Source: Hybos culiciformis
Taxonomy: Eukaryota; Arthropoda; Insecta; Diptera; Hybotidae
Direction of reading: 5' to 3'
Length of the DNA stretch: 64,000 bases
NCBI GenBank assembly: GCA_964007475.1
Contig: OZ023274.1
Span: 24,324,043-24,388,042, forward strand
Part shown: positions 38,295-47,919 of the stretch, one piece after another
Numbering within the stretch: the first letter of the stretch is position 1
Layout of the letters: the number at the start of each line of letters is the position of its first letter
The notes under the pieces: model-generated
Told to the model about the DNA's origin: nothing
The model's input: the letters and a program-made list of their open reading frames with translations, nothing else
Database searches by the model: none
Translations under genes and position numbers: made by a program

Positions 38295-38345
38295 CTAAGG
38301 AACTACGTTCCAATCGGGTGTTCGATGACAGCTCTTGTATTTTCT
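38295..38345 (+). repeat. Short dispersed repeat, copy 2
   Basis: It resembles 1188-1242, sharing 'cgggtgtt' and 'gatgacagctc'. It borders the right end of TA MITE copy 2. Confidence 0.5.
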
Positions 38346-38349
38346 TAAG

Positions 38350-38960
38350 ACCAGGACGAAGCATAATTCAATAATCTTTGAATAATGTATTTTCAAGAAA
38401 TGAAGAATCAGTAGTTTAGTAGTTTCCTGCGCGTGAATATAAAAGATTTTTCAATTAATTAAATAATAACAATAAAATACATGTATTTATAATAAATTTT
38501 TTTAACTCAAAATCATAATTGTACCCAATTATTTTCTGATGATTTCAGAAATATTTATAATTCCTTGATTATTCAAAGTATTTCCTATTAAAAAAAATAA
38601 AAATCTAAACTATCCAGTAAGAATTCTTAATCGTTAAAATAAATAGCTTAGAGTCCCAATGTTAGAACACTAAGATTATTGAAATGAAAACTATCTCGTA
38701 ATATGTATATTTTAACATAAATTAAACTGAACTTTAATCTGCAAAAAAGATGTAAGAATTATTTAAGGCTTAAGTAAATAAATATGCTACAGAGTTTTCG
38801 CAATCACCATCGTATACTAAGTTCATGGGAATTGAGTTTTAAGTTTCAAAAATTTCCGATCTTCTGAAGAGTTAATTTTTTAGTCACTTACACTGAAAAA
38901 CTTTTCAGTTCTTTTTTCCGCTATTCACAATAGCACAGCTGCTCTTACTAAAAATTATAA
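38350..38960. other. AT-rich stretch, nothing recognised
   Basis: No supportable feature. Confidence 0.5.
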
Positions 38961-39361
38961 AAAACTAGCTGTACCCGCACAGACGTTGTTGTGGAACACA
39001 CGTTTTAAGTGAAATTTTTGTTGTCAGATTGATGAACAATTATGGGATTTGGGAAAATATCTAAGAAGAATTAATATTTATCATTTCTACCTATTCAGCA
39101 CTTATATTGTATGAAATCGAATGATATCCTTCCCTTAAATAGGTTTCCAAACCAAACCAAATTTGTATTTTTATTCATTTCCGCTTTTTATGAATCAAAT
39201 TTGAATGAAATCGTTCTTCCGATTTGCAGTTCTTCTGGGTAGGGTGCCATTCAAATTTTAAAATAGCCTATAACGACCCCGAGACAAAGAGACGGTGTAA
39301 ATTTCGAAACGATCGGTTAAGTGATTTCTATATATTCGAAGAGGCCCCTAAAAAGAGGGGC

Positions 39362-40290
39362 CAAATTTTTTGTTACGAAATTCGTAGGTTTAATCATTTG
39401 TATGTACTAAATTTAAATGAAATCGGACAAACTTTTGAAGTCCTCCCCTAGGGTAGGAGGTCAATAAATTTTTTGTAACGAAATTTGTGTTTAATCATTT
39501 CCTATTTTTACGTGTCAAATTTGAATGAAATCGGACGAACTTTTGAAGTCCGCACCCGGAGAGGTCGCTGAGTAGGAGGTCAACAAATTTTTTGTTACGA
39601 AATTTGTGTGTGATTATTTCCTCTTCTTACGTACCAAATTTGATTGAAATCAGACGAACTTTTAAAATCAGGAAGGTCCCTGGGTAGGAGGTCACAAATT
39701 TTTTGTTACGAAATTTGTGTGTAATCAGCTCCTCAAATTTGAATGAAATTGGACGATCTTTAGAAGTTAGCCCCCATAGGAGGTCTCTGGGTAAGAGGTC
39801 TCTGGGTAAGAGGTCTCTGGGAAAGAGGTCTCTGGGTAGTAGGTCTCTGGGTAGGAGGTCTCTGGGTAGGAGGTCCCTGAGTAGGAGGTCAACAAATTTT
39901 TTGTTACAAAATTTGTGTGTAATTATTTCCCCTTCTTTCGTACCAAATTTAAATCAAATCGGACGAATTTTTGAAGTCCGCTCCCGTGGGAGGTCCCTGG
40001 GTAGGAGGTCCCTGGGTAGGAGGTCGCTGCATAGGAGGTCAAAAAAATTTTTGTTACGAAATTTGTGTGTAATCACATTCTCTTTTTACATACCAAACTT
40101 GAATGAAATCGGATGAACTTTAAAAGTCTGCCCCCAGGGGAGGTCTCTGGGTAGGAATCAACAAATTTTTTGTAACGAAATTTGTGTGTAATCAGTTTCT
40201 CTATTTACGTAGCAAATTTGAATGAAATCGGACGAACTTTTGAAGTCCGCTCCCGGGGGAGGTCTTTGGGTAGGAGGCCAATGAAATTTT
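39362..40290 (+). repeat. VNTR: seven units of about 102-198 bp
   Basis: Unit starts are near 39362, 39464, 39584, 39694, 39892, 40045 and 40158. Each holds 'aaattttttgttacgaaatt', 'tgtgtgtaatca', 'aaatttgaatgaaatcgga' and 'cgaacttttgaagtccgc'. Unit 4 is long because it contains a nested run of a 15-bp sub-unit, 'aggtctctgggtagg' (about seven copies at 39779-39885). That sub-unit makes a spurious RSLGR protein repeat. Confidence 0.9.
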
Positions 40291-40390
40291 AAAATAGTCT
40301 ATAACTCTATAACGACCCCTGACCTGACACAAAAACATGGTGTAAGTTTGGAAACGATCTGTTGAGCGGTTTAGGAGCCTATTCGGAACA

Positions 40391-40659
40391 GACAAAGAGA
40401 CAAAGAGACAAAGAGACAAAGAGACAAAGAGACAAAGAGACAAAGAGACAAAGAGACAAAGAGACAAAGAGACAAAGAGACAAAGAGACAAAGAGACAAA
40501 GAGACAAAGAGACAAAGAGACAAAGAGACAAAGAGACAAAGAGACAAAGAGACAAAGAGACAAAGAGACAAAGAGACAAAGAGACAAAGAGACAAAGAGA
40601 CAAAGAGACAAAGAGACAAAGAGACAAAGAGACAAAGAGACAAAGGGACAAAGGGACAA
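40391..40659 (+). repeat. 8-bp microsatellite (gacaaaga)n
   Basis: About 33 nearly perfect 8-bp units at the 3' end of the retroposon-like repeat, with only the last few changed to 'gacaaagg'. An 8-bp unit keeps all three frames open on both strands, explaining the long false frames (KETKRQRD on plus, LFVSLSLC on minus). Confidence 0.95.
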
Positions 40660-40680
40660 CTTCTGCTTTATATATTAGAT

Positions 40681-41376
40681 TGTAAAAACGTTGTAATCGC
40701 ATTAATTTTTGCGAAACAGTTAAAATTTTGGCTTTTTTTTTTCTAACCTAAAAAGTAATTGCAAATAGATGTTTTTGCCGTTTTCTACCAAAACAGTACA
40801 AACGGACTTTATGACTGCATAAAATAATATAAAATATAAGTAAAATATAATTCAATTTAAGAATTTGTTTTTAATTAGGATGAATTTATAAAATATTACT
40901 GTGCGTTATTTACTGAGTTTTCATAAAAATTTTATTAATTGCATTTTTTTTTCATAAAACAGTAAAACTAAGTATTTTCCGTCAATAATTAATAAAAAAA
41001 TTTATTGCAATTTTAATCAGATGAAGTGATAATAAATGTTATGTGAGTGTAAACTACGCAAGCACAATCATAAAGTATTAATTGTACAAAAAGCAAGCAT
41101 ATGTTGTTAAAAATAAATAGCTTTGGGAGATATTAAGTTTTTCAGTGTAGATTTAGTTATTTTTCGTTATTAGATTTATTTCTGTTTCCTAATTATAATC
41201 CCTTGGTATTACTTTTTACATCTTACAACAAGCTTTTTTTTCCTTAGCGCAGCAACCAAAACTAGTTATAACTATAATCCGAACATTTCTCTTAAGGTTA
41301 ATCTTAAATCTCAATTAAATAAGAGAAAAAAGAAATATATATTTTTATATAGAAAAATTATTGTTAAAATAAAAGT
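40681..41376. other. AT-rich stretch, nothing recognised
   Basis: No supportable feature. Confidence 0.5.
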
Positions 41377-41434
41377 GTACGTCAAGGGTGTGTTCTTTCT
41401 CCAACCCTATTTTTAATTTTCATTAATGATCTTT
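41377..41434 (+). mobile_element. LINE family 1, RT motif fragment
   Basis: A 58-bp fragment reading QGCVLSPTLFLIFINDL in all but one position of the family 1 RT core (compare 13345-13400). It runs without a break into the CT-rich minisatellite. It is too short to be a normal truncated insertion. Confidence 0.8.
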
Positions 41435-41690
41435 CTGCCTCTCCCTTCTGCCCCTCCCGTTCGCCCTTCTTTTCTGCCTCTCCTGTCTGCTTCTCCATCT
41501 GTCGCGCCCGTCTGCCCCTCCCGGCTGACCCTCTCGGCAGCCCCTCCCATCTGCCTCTCCCATCTGCCCGTCTCATCTGCCCCTCCCATCTGCCCCCCCC
41601 GTCTGCCTCTCCCATCTGCCCCTCCCGTCTGTCCTTCTCGTCTGTTCTCCCGTCTGCTCCTCTCGTACGCCCCTTTCGTCTGTCCCTCCT
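41432..41690 (-). repeat. Decayed minisatellite (CT-rich on plus strand)
   Basis: Imperfect units of 'ctgcccctccc' and 'gtctgc' with a period near 10-12 bp. It is inverse to 36800-36905. The Pro/Ser-rich frame on plus and the Gly/Arg-rich frame on minus are artefacts. Confidence 0.8.
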
Positions 41691-41831
41691 TTTTGGATTT
41701 TATTCGAACTTTTTAATATATTTTTTTTTTATTATTAAATATTTTTTTTAATATTTTAAATCACTTTCTCAGACTTACCTACTATAAAAATAATCTATTT
41801 TGAAAATACTTCACATTTAAGGAAAAACATG

Positions 41832-41992
41832 AGAAAAGCACCCCTTCCCCTTCACTCATGGCTATGAAAAATAGTTAAATCCGATTCCAAGACCTACTGA
41901 ATATACACACAAAATTTCATAAAAATCGGTCCATCCGTTTCGGAGGAATTTGAGGACTAACACAAAAATCATGAGAATTTTATATATATAAA
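41832..41992 (+). mobile_element. Retroposon 3' tail (RTE-like)
   Basis: It contains 'aaaatttcataaaaatcggt', 'ccatccgtttcggagga' and a terminal 'tgagaattttatatatata'. This wording is typical of 3' ends of RTE-type LINEs and their non-autonomous relatives in insects. No coding part is attached. Confidence 0.55.
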
Positions 41993-42091
41993 TTTTCATT
42001 TATGTAATGTATTTATATACCATATTAATTAAAATAACTAAAAATATTTAAATACCAAAATTTTTTTTATAGCACGAACGGATTTGCTTAA

Positions 42092-42611
42092 GAGCCCTCC
42101 ATGTGAAATTCTGTTTTCTATTTCTGTTTTCTATTTTTGCAGTTTTTTTTGTTTTATTTTACAGAAAATAAACGGCCGTGAAAAATGCGACAAAAATTGT
42201 ACGAAAAACACCTCTACTAGAAAATCACAAAACTATATTTGAATTTTATTTCTGTGCAGAAACTGTAATTTATCAAAAAAATCAAACAATTCTTAGAAAT
42301 AAATGAAATTAATTAAAAATTGTTTAGGAAATAAAAGAAATTCAAAATTTCACGTCACCAGCCCTGGAGAGTGGTATTTTATTTTTATTATCTTTTTCCT
42401 TTACTTCAGAATCCAAGCAAATATGTTCGAGTTTTTTAAAGGCTCATTTGGGCCAAAAAACTCAAAATTTAAAAAATCCTCCGCACCTACCCTGGAGCCA
42501 GTTATATACTTTCTAACATATCAAAAAATCACTTCAGTCTAGATTGTAGTAACCCCTACAATCAAAGACAAACTAAGACCAATTTTTTGCAATTTTTCAC
42601 ATTGAGGGCTC
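42092..42611 (+). mobile_element. TTAA-flanked MITE, copy 2
   Basis: A 520-bp element flanked by TTAA (42088-42091 and 42612-42615). The terminal inverted repeats begin GAGCCCTCCATGTGAAA on the left, mirrored on the right with few mismatches. It is the inverse-oriented relative of 348-823. The 79-codon frame at 42303-42542 is not shared intact with copy 1 and is probably not a gene. Confidence 0.85.
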
Positions 42612-42619
42612 TTAATGTA

Positions 42620-43345
42620 TCATAAGATTATAAGAAAATAAGTTTGAAAAGGCTATTATTTAGTTTTTTTTTGTATGAAAAAACCTAGTTTCTAAGTTAG
42701 TTCTTATTTCATTCGTACGACTCTGTATGCATTTTAATAAATTTCCATTGTAGCATAATAAAGTCAACCACTATTTTCTACTAAGCGACAAGACAACAAA
42801 AAGCGAAACAAATAGTCCAATTTCAAACTTCCAACTCGAAAGACAAAAAAATTAAAAAAAATTAGTAATTTTTACAAAAAAAATAATTAGATTTTTTTTT
42901 TCTAATAATTTTTTTTTGGAAAAATTACTAATTTTTTTATTATTTTAGGAATTAGCTGATCTTCTTAAACTTTATTTAATTTTATGATTTTTTTTTTTAT
43001 AATTAAAAATAAAATTAAATAAATAAAATTATAATAATTATACTTTATATTTAAAATAAATTTTACCTTATTCCTTATCTCCTTGTTGCTGCCATTTTCC
43101 TTGTTTGACAAAAGAAAAAAAAATTTCTTACTTGACATTTGACAATTGACATCAAACTTTATACATAATGCCTGACAATAAATAATTTTTTTCAATACTT
43201 TCAAGGTTACCATTGTTCTATTTTTATTAATTTTATTTTTTTTTTAATAAAATAAGTGCAATTTTCGAAGTGTGGTTTAAATTTTTGTACTAAAATCCAA
43301 CCACACTCTTTTAAAAATTTAGTAGTAGAGGTTCGAAGATACTTT
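42620..43345. other. AT-rich stretch, nothing recognised
   Basis: No supportable exon or repeat. Confidence 0.5.
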
Positions 43346-43346
43346 A

Positions 43347-44146
43347 AAAATAGTAGATTGTAACACATCTTAAGAAAATTCATCGACTGATCGACTGGCC
43401 GTTTTTTAGGCGAAAAAAAATAGCCGCGTATTTTTTATTGGTTCTTTTTTTTTTTTTTTTTAGCTAAAATAATAAAAGTTTGTAGTTCTAAGCCTAGGTG
43501 AGAACTGAGAACATGTTATAAAAACTACATAGTTGTACCGTACAAGAACTTGCTGTCGAGAATACTTAAGTTTACATTTTCATAAAATTTAACATTTTTA
43601 CGGCGGGTGCCATCCTTAAATTTATTATTATTTATTTATTATTATAATCTTAAATTTATTATTATTATTATTATTAATCTTAAATTAACTTAAATTCCAA
43701 TAAATCCAACTTTGTTTTTGTTTTTGTTTTTTTTTAAACAAAATCCACAATTAAAATTCAAATATATTCAACTTTTTTATTTATTTATTTATTTCTACCA
43801 GATATTTATAATTTTTCTCAAAATAAATCACCTACACGTCCAAACACTTTTATTTCAAAAAAAATAATAAATACGAAAAAAAGCTCAGCCGGCTGGGTTG
43901 ACAATAAAACAAAACGTAAACAAACAAGAGCGCCGCATGTGGTTGAAAGGTGAAACACATTAAGAAAACTGAAATTAATTTTATTCTAAGTGAACCTACC
44001 ATGGTTAAGATTTATCTTCGGCATTACATCGATAAAATTTACTTAAGTGAATAATTACATGTGTATTGATGCATGTAATAGACCATTTACTGACCTAAAC
44101 TTACGATTGTAAATACAACTTACCGATCACACGCACATTAAAAATT
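43347..44146 (+). repeat. Dispersed repeat, copy 2
   Basis: Its edges match those of 23085-24498 (see that entry). The interior includes TTA microsatellite (43620-43680) and nothing I recognise. Confidence 0.5.
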
Positions 44147-44509
44147 TTAACTCTTTTGGTGCTCAGATTAATTTTGTATTAAAATTACTTATTTATCCCA
44201 TCAGAGATGATAAAGTATGAGTTGTCGCATAGTGAAAATACTTTTAAATTTTGTATGAAAAAATGGACGTACCTGTTCTAAAGATTATTTAAGATAAACC
44301 ATGTTTTGTAATGTTTTCTAAAGGGTTAATAAAAATTGTCGACTTTGTTAAATTGAAGAAAATATTGATAATATTTTTTTTTAAATTTTATTTAACGACT
44401 TTGAACTCAATTATTATTAATATTATTATTATTATTATTAGTATTCTTGAATAAAATAAAATTTTATTTAAATAATTTAAAAATTTCAAACAATTCAGTC
44501 AACAGCAAT

Positions 44510-44584
44510 ATGATTACAAAAGTTGGCGTTTTAATTTTTGCTCTGTATATTTTACATTATGAAAATAAATCGTGTTTTGCTACA
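44510..44584 (+). CDS. DUF1091 gene exon 1 (signal peptide)
   Basis: Twenty-five codons from ATG 44510 to a GTAATA donor at 44585. Hydrophobic VGVLIFALYIL follows a Lys, as in a secretory signal. An in-frame Met lies 21 codons upstream (44447), but the later one gives a normal signal peptide. Confidence 0.6.
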
Positions 44585-46148
44585 GTAATATTTTTAATTT
44601 TTAATATTCTATTAAAATATTTCAAATAATAATTTTAAGTTACAATCTCATAAACTTAAAAAACTGCAATAAATAATCGCGAGTGTGTGATGATTGTTAC
44701 CCAAATCTTGCCCGTAGTTGTGTAAAAAACTTCCAATCCGGATTCTAAAATCTAATCTAACTACAGATAAATATTTAATTCGTTTAAGGAATAAATATGA
44801 ACTAGAAAGAATCCCTTTTTTTTATAGAAATCACATAGATAAATTTCACAGGTTTTTTGATTAAATGTATAAAATGATTTAAATGTATTTTATTGCTACA
44901 GACCATTTAATAAAAAAACATGTATTTTAGACCCATTTAAATTTAATAGATAGCTATACAACATATATATATATATATATATAATAATATTATATTATAA
45001 ATAATATTATATTAGGAAAGAAATGATTTCATCGTTACAAAGCTGTATTGTTTTGAAAATACAACTCTTGTCACAAATTTCTCCTGTAAATTAAAACCAA
45101 GGCGAAATCAATCACCGCTCATGAATTTTAAGGGATTATTGTTAAAAACAGTAAAAGAATTTGATGTAAGTAAATTTTTAAAGTTTCTAAAGTTAATACA
45201 GATTTAATACGAATTTTCTTTTCCGGTATTGTTGTGTTAGTTGGCCACGAAAAATAATAAATAATAAAAACAAAATTCAGTTAACAATTTATAATAAATA
45301 ATTTTTGAACTTTTCCTAAAAAGTCTAGTAATAAACTTATAATAGTTTAAAATTTGCTACGGAAGAACTAGCTTTATACAACTAGCGTTACATTTTCACT
45401 TTAAATCACACAATTGTGTGAAATATTATTATTGCATTTAAATCAAAAATTATTCGATTCGCAACAATTGTAAGAAATTTTACCACAAGTAGAAGCTGAA
45501 GTCGGAAACTTAAACATTGTTGATTTTTCAGCTTTAGGCCCCCAAAATGACGGATGCATAATTTTTTTTTTAAATTTAATTTAATAGAAAATTCTTACAT
45601 AATAGGAAATTAATTCAAAATTTAAAGTTAGTGTTAAATTAATATGATAATAGTTTTTTTTTATTTACTGTGGGAGGTTGTCAGAATTCAGAGTTACAAC
45701 ATTTGGTTCGTTAAAGTTTTTTTCATTTTTTTTACTTAGATTTCATTGACAGGGTATCGAAAATTTAATCATTGGCAGACATTTCCATTGAATTTCCATT
45801 ATAACGGATGCGGTTTTCTAAGAGGTAAAACTCCTAATGGATTCACCAAACTTTTAAGAAATTACATATTTGAAAAGTCCAATTTGAACAATTCTTGTCC
45901 AGTATATGCGGTAAGAATAAACTTATTGAACTGTTTGTATTGCTTAACGATATTTAAACCATATTTTTCAGGGACCGATTATTGTTGAAAACCTAACAAT
46001 AGATGCAAACTTTTCAAAATTGTATCCATCATTACTGCCAAAAGGAGATTTCAGAACAGATTTTGAAATTGTAGGAAAAAGAACAAATAATAAATTTATT
46101 AGGTTCCTTTTAGTACAAGTCTATGCAACAAATAAGGATAATTTTTGA
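44510..46148 (+). CDS. DUF1091 (DM8) family secreted protein, four exons
   Basis: Exons are 44510-44584, 45016-45165, 45740-45910 and 45972-46148; all junctions are phase 0 with GT/AG borders, giving 190 residues, the usual family length. Exon 1 encodes a signal peptide (MITKVGVLIFALYILHY). Exon 2 has the N-terminal pattern, including TNFSCKLKPRRN and LLLKTVKEFD. Exon 3 has FHYNGCGFLRG and KSNLNNSCPVYA. Exon 4 has LPSLLPKGDFRTDFEI and ends VYATNKDNF. The spaced Cys residues (SCK, GCGF, SCP) and 'LPxLLPxGxF' are typical. Family members are small secreted proteins, abundant in flies, thought to have an ML-like lipid-binding fold; their function is mostly unknown, some being chemosensory-related. 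No frame damage is seen. Exon 1 is the least certain part. Confidence 0.85.
45016..45165 (+). CDS. DUF1091 gene exon 2
   Basis: Fifty codons after an ATTAG acceptor, ending at the strong donor GTAAGT (45166). A TAG directly before the exon in the same frame shows the frame cannot start further left. Confidence 0.8.
45740..45910 (+). CDS. DUF1091 gene exon 3
   Basis: Fifty-seven codons after a pyrimidine-rich acceptor (tttttttacttag), ending at GTAAGA (45911). It encodes the family core with two conserved Cys residues. Confidence 0.88.
45972..46148 (+). CDS. DUF1091 gene exon 4
   Basis: Fifty-eight codons and a TGA stop, after a 61-bp intron ending 'atttttcag'. Decayed copies of this exon occur at 32507 and 47716. 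Confidence 0.88.
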   Translation, partial: GPIIVENLTIDANFSKLYPSLLPKGDFRTDFEIVGKRTNNKFIRFLLVQVYATNKDNF

Positions 46149-46149
46149 A

Positions 46150-46980
46150 ATAAGAACAACAAATTATTCAATTGTGTTATACACATAATTTTAAATAACA
46201 AAATTTTTTATACATATGTAATTTCAAAGTATTTATAATACCCATTTTATTAAAATGAGAAATTTTGATTGCTTATTGTATCTATGTACAATGTATATAT
46301 GTATATATATAACTAAAGCCAAATAATAATTTAAAAAAAAAATTACATAAATTTGGGCTAAATACTTTTGAATTTAGAATTTTAAATTGAATTTTGAATT
46401 TTTTTATCAAATTTTATAATTATTGCATATTTTTTGGAATCTAACAATTCCAATGTACGATACATTACAAACAAGAAGTAAACTTTTTCGAATCGAATAA
46501 GATGTAAACAAAAAAATTAATAGTAGTGTCAACATTTTTTGTAGTCCATTAATAATTTTATTTTTCAGACGAGAATATTCATACTATACATCCTTGATAT
46601 TATGTATTTTACTTCTTAAATGAAGCTTAATAATACTGTTATCAAATTCATTGAAACCATTTGAATCTGATTTCAAACTAAGTTAAGAGAAACCAATTGT
46701 AATAAGAAAAGAACAAAGGTATTCGTACTTATAAGTTTTTAATGGTAATTGATAACTGAAAGTCGAATTACAAATCAATCTCATAATAATGATCGAAAAT
46801 TATTATTTAATTTAAATTCTGTTTGATTTGGTTAAGTTTTACCGGTTAAAAAAATATTTACGTAATAAGAAAAAATACTATCGTTTAAGGAAAAAATCGC
46901 CTGAAATCTTCACATATTTCAGCGTTTTAAAAATGAAAAAAATAGTTAAAATAAACCAAAAACAGTGAGTTCAAAAAATT
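46150..46980. other. AT-rich stretch, nothing recognised
   Basis: 3' flank of the DUF1091 gene. I could not pick out a convincing poly(A) signal. Confidence 0.5.
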
Positions 46981-46987
46981 AACTATT

Positions 46988-47822
46988 CAGAAGAAACGGA
47001 AAATGAATACCAAATTTTTAAGAAATTATATATTTGTAAAGTCTAATTTCAATAATTACTGGACAGTGGTACGAATAATACGCATATTTCAAAAAGTTCG
47101 AGAACTCGAATATACTTGAAAATATTATAGCTCCAGTATTCGAAAAATTCGACGATTTAAGGCAAAAATTCACAAGATACAGTTAGAGCATGGGTATTTA
47201 TTAAGATTCAAATTATTTTATTTTTTTTAAAGCTATGAAATAATAATTTACAAATACAAGAGTATTTTACATCTGAGCTTAGTTGAAAATGATTCAAGTG
47301 TCTGAGCAAACTCTTTCAGAATCAGTAGATGTTGGTTTTAAGGTTTACCCAGCCTGGTGTTTTTCGTTCTGTTCTAGTTTCATATCTTTTTCGATATTTG
47401 AATAATTTAGTTTTTTTGGTCGGTTAAATTGTTGAATATAATGTTAAACTTTTTGTTCGTTATCTTCTGAATGAATAAATACCGATAAATCAATTTACTT
47501 GTCGCTTATTACTATACAAATTATTTCACAATATTTACAAAATTGAGAATTTTAAAAATGGAAAATCAAGCATTAAGAAATAATTAATTATACAACAAAG
47601 AAAAATTCGAGTAATCATCAAAAACTTTCGAGTATTCGAGTACTCGTACTGAGCTTTCTAGAATAAAGTCCCAACTATTTGTATAGATTAATTATATTCA
47701 AGCAGTATTTTTCAGGGATTAGTGTTCAAAAAGTTAACAAAGATGAAAAATTATCGAAATATCTTCATCATTATTAATTATTACCAAAATCAGATTTTAG
47801 AACAGATTTGGAAAAAACTCTA
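46988..47822 (+). pseudogene. DUF1091 pseudogene (exon 3 and exon 4 remnants)
   Basis: 46988-47068 matches the end of exon 3 of the intact gene (LRNYIFVKSNFNNYWTV against LRNYIFEKSNLNNSCPV), with the conserved Cys lost. 47716-47822 matches exon 4 after 'tatttttcag', with 'aaatcagattttagaacagat' preserved but the frame broken. The intervening 'intron' has grown from 61 to about 650 bp. It lies 0.8 kb downstream in the same orientation as the intact gene, so it is a dead tandem duplicate. Confidence 0.8.
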
Positions 47823-47855
47823 AACTTTCTTGGTATGAAGTCTAAGGTTAGGATA

Positions 47856-47915
47856 TATTGTGCCCAGTGGGCTACTTTTGGTAAGCAGAACTGGCGCTGT
47901 GGGATAAACCAAACA
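47856..47915 (+). pseudogene. 28S rRNA fragment
   Basis: Sixty bases match a conserved stretch of eukaryotic large-subunit rRNA: 'tgcccagtgg', 'cttttggtaagcagaactgg' and 'cgctgtgggat.aaccaaac'. I recognise this from the conserved 28S segment that reads 'ggtaagcagaactggcg' in animals. Flanking bases do not match, so it is an isolated pseudogene fragment, right after the DUF1091 pseudo-exon. Confidence 0.75.
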
Positions 47916-47919
47916 TTTA

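Larger units (their letters stand above)
38964..40680 (+). mobile_element. Retroposon-like repeat with VNTR core
   Basis: It opens with 'ctagctgtacccgc' and ends with 'atcggttaagtgatt'- or 'gatctgttgagcggttt'-type sequence, a microsatellite and 'tttatatattagat'. These start and end signatures are typical of non-autonomous insect retroposons with RTE-like 3' tails, from general knowledge. The centre is a VNTR (39362-40290). No long protein frame belongs to it, and apparent frames of 75-137 codons follow the repeat units. Confidence 0.65.

Noticed and set aside
39703..40116. 137-codon frame with RSLGRRSLG repeats
   Set aside because: It follows the 15-bp VNTR sub-unit and crosses repeat boundaries. 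It is not a protein domain.
40201..40702. Long open frames reading KETKRQRD or LFVSLSLC repeats
   Set aside because: They are produced by an 8-bp microsatellite, which keeps every frame open.
41382..41716. Gly/Arg-rich (minus) and Pro/Ser-rich (plus) frames
   Set aside because: Both are translations of a CT-rich minisatellite.
42965..43213. 82-codon minus-strand frame
   Set aside because: Lys/Ile/Asn/Phe-rich translation of AT-rich DNA with no motif or splice context.
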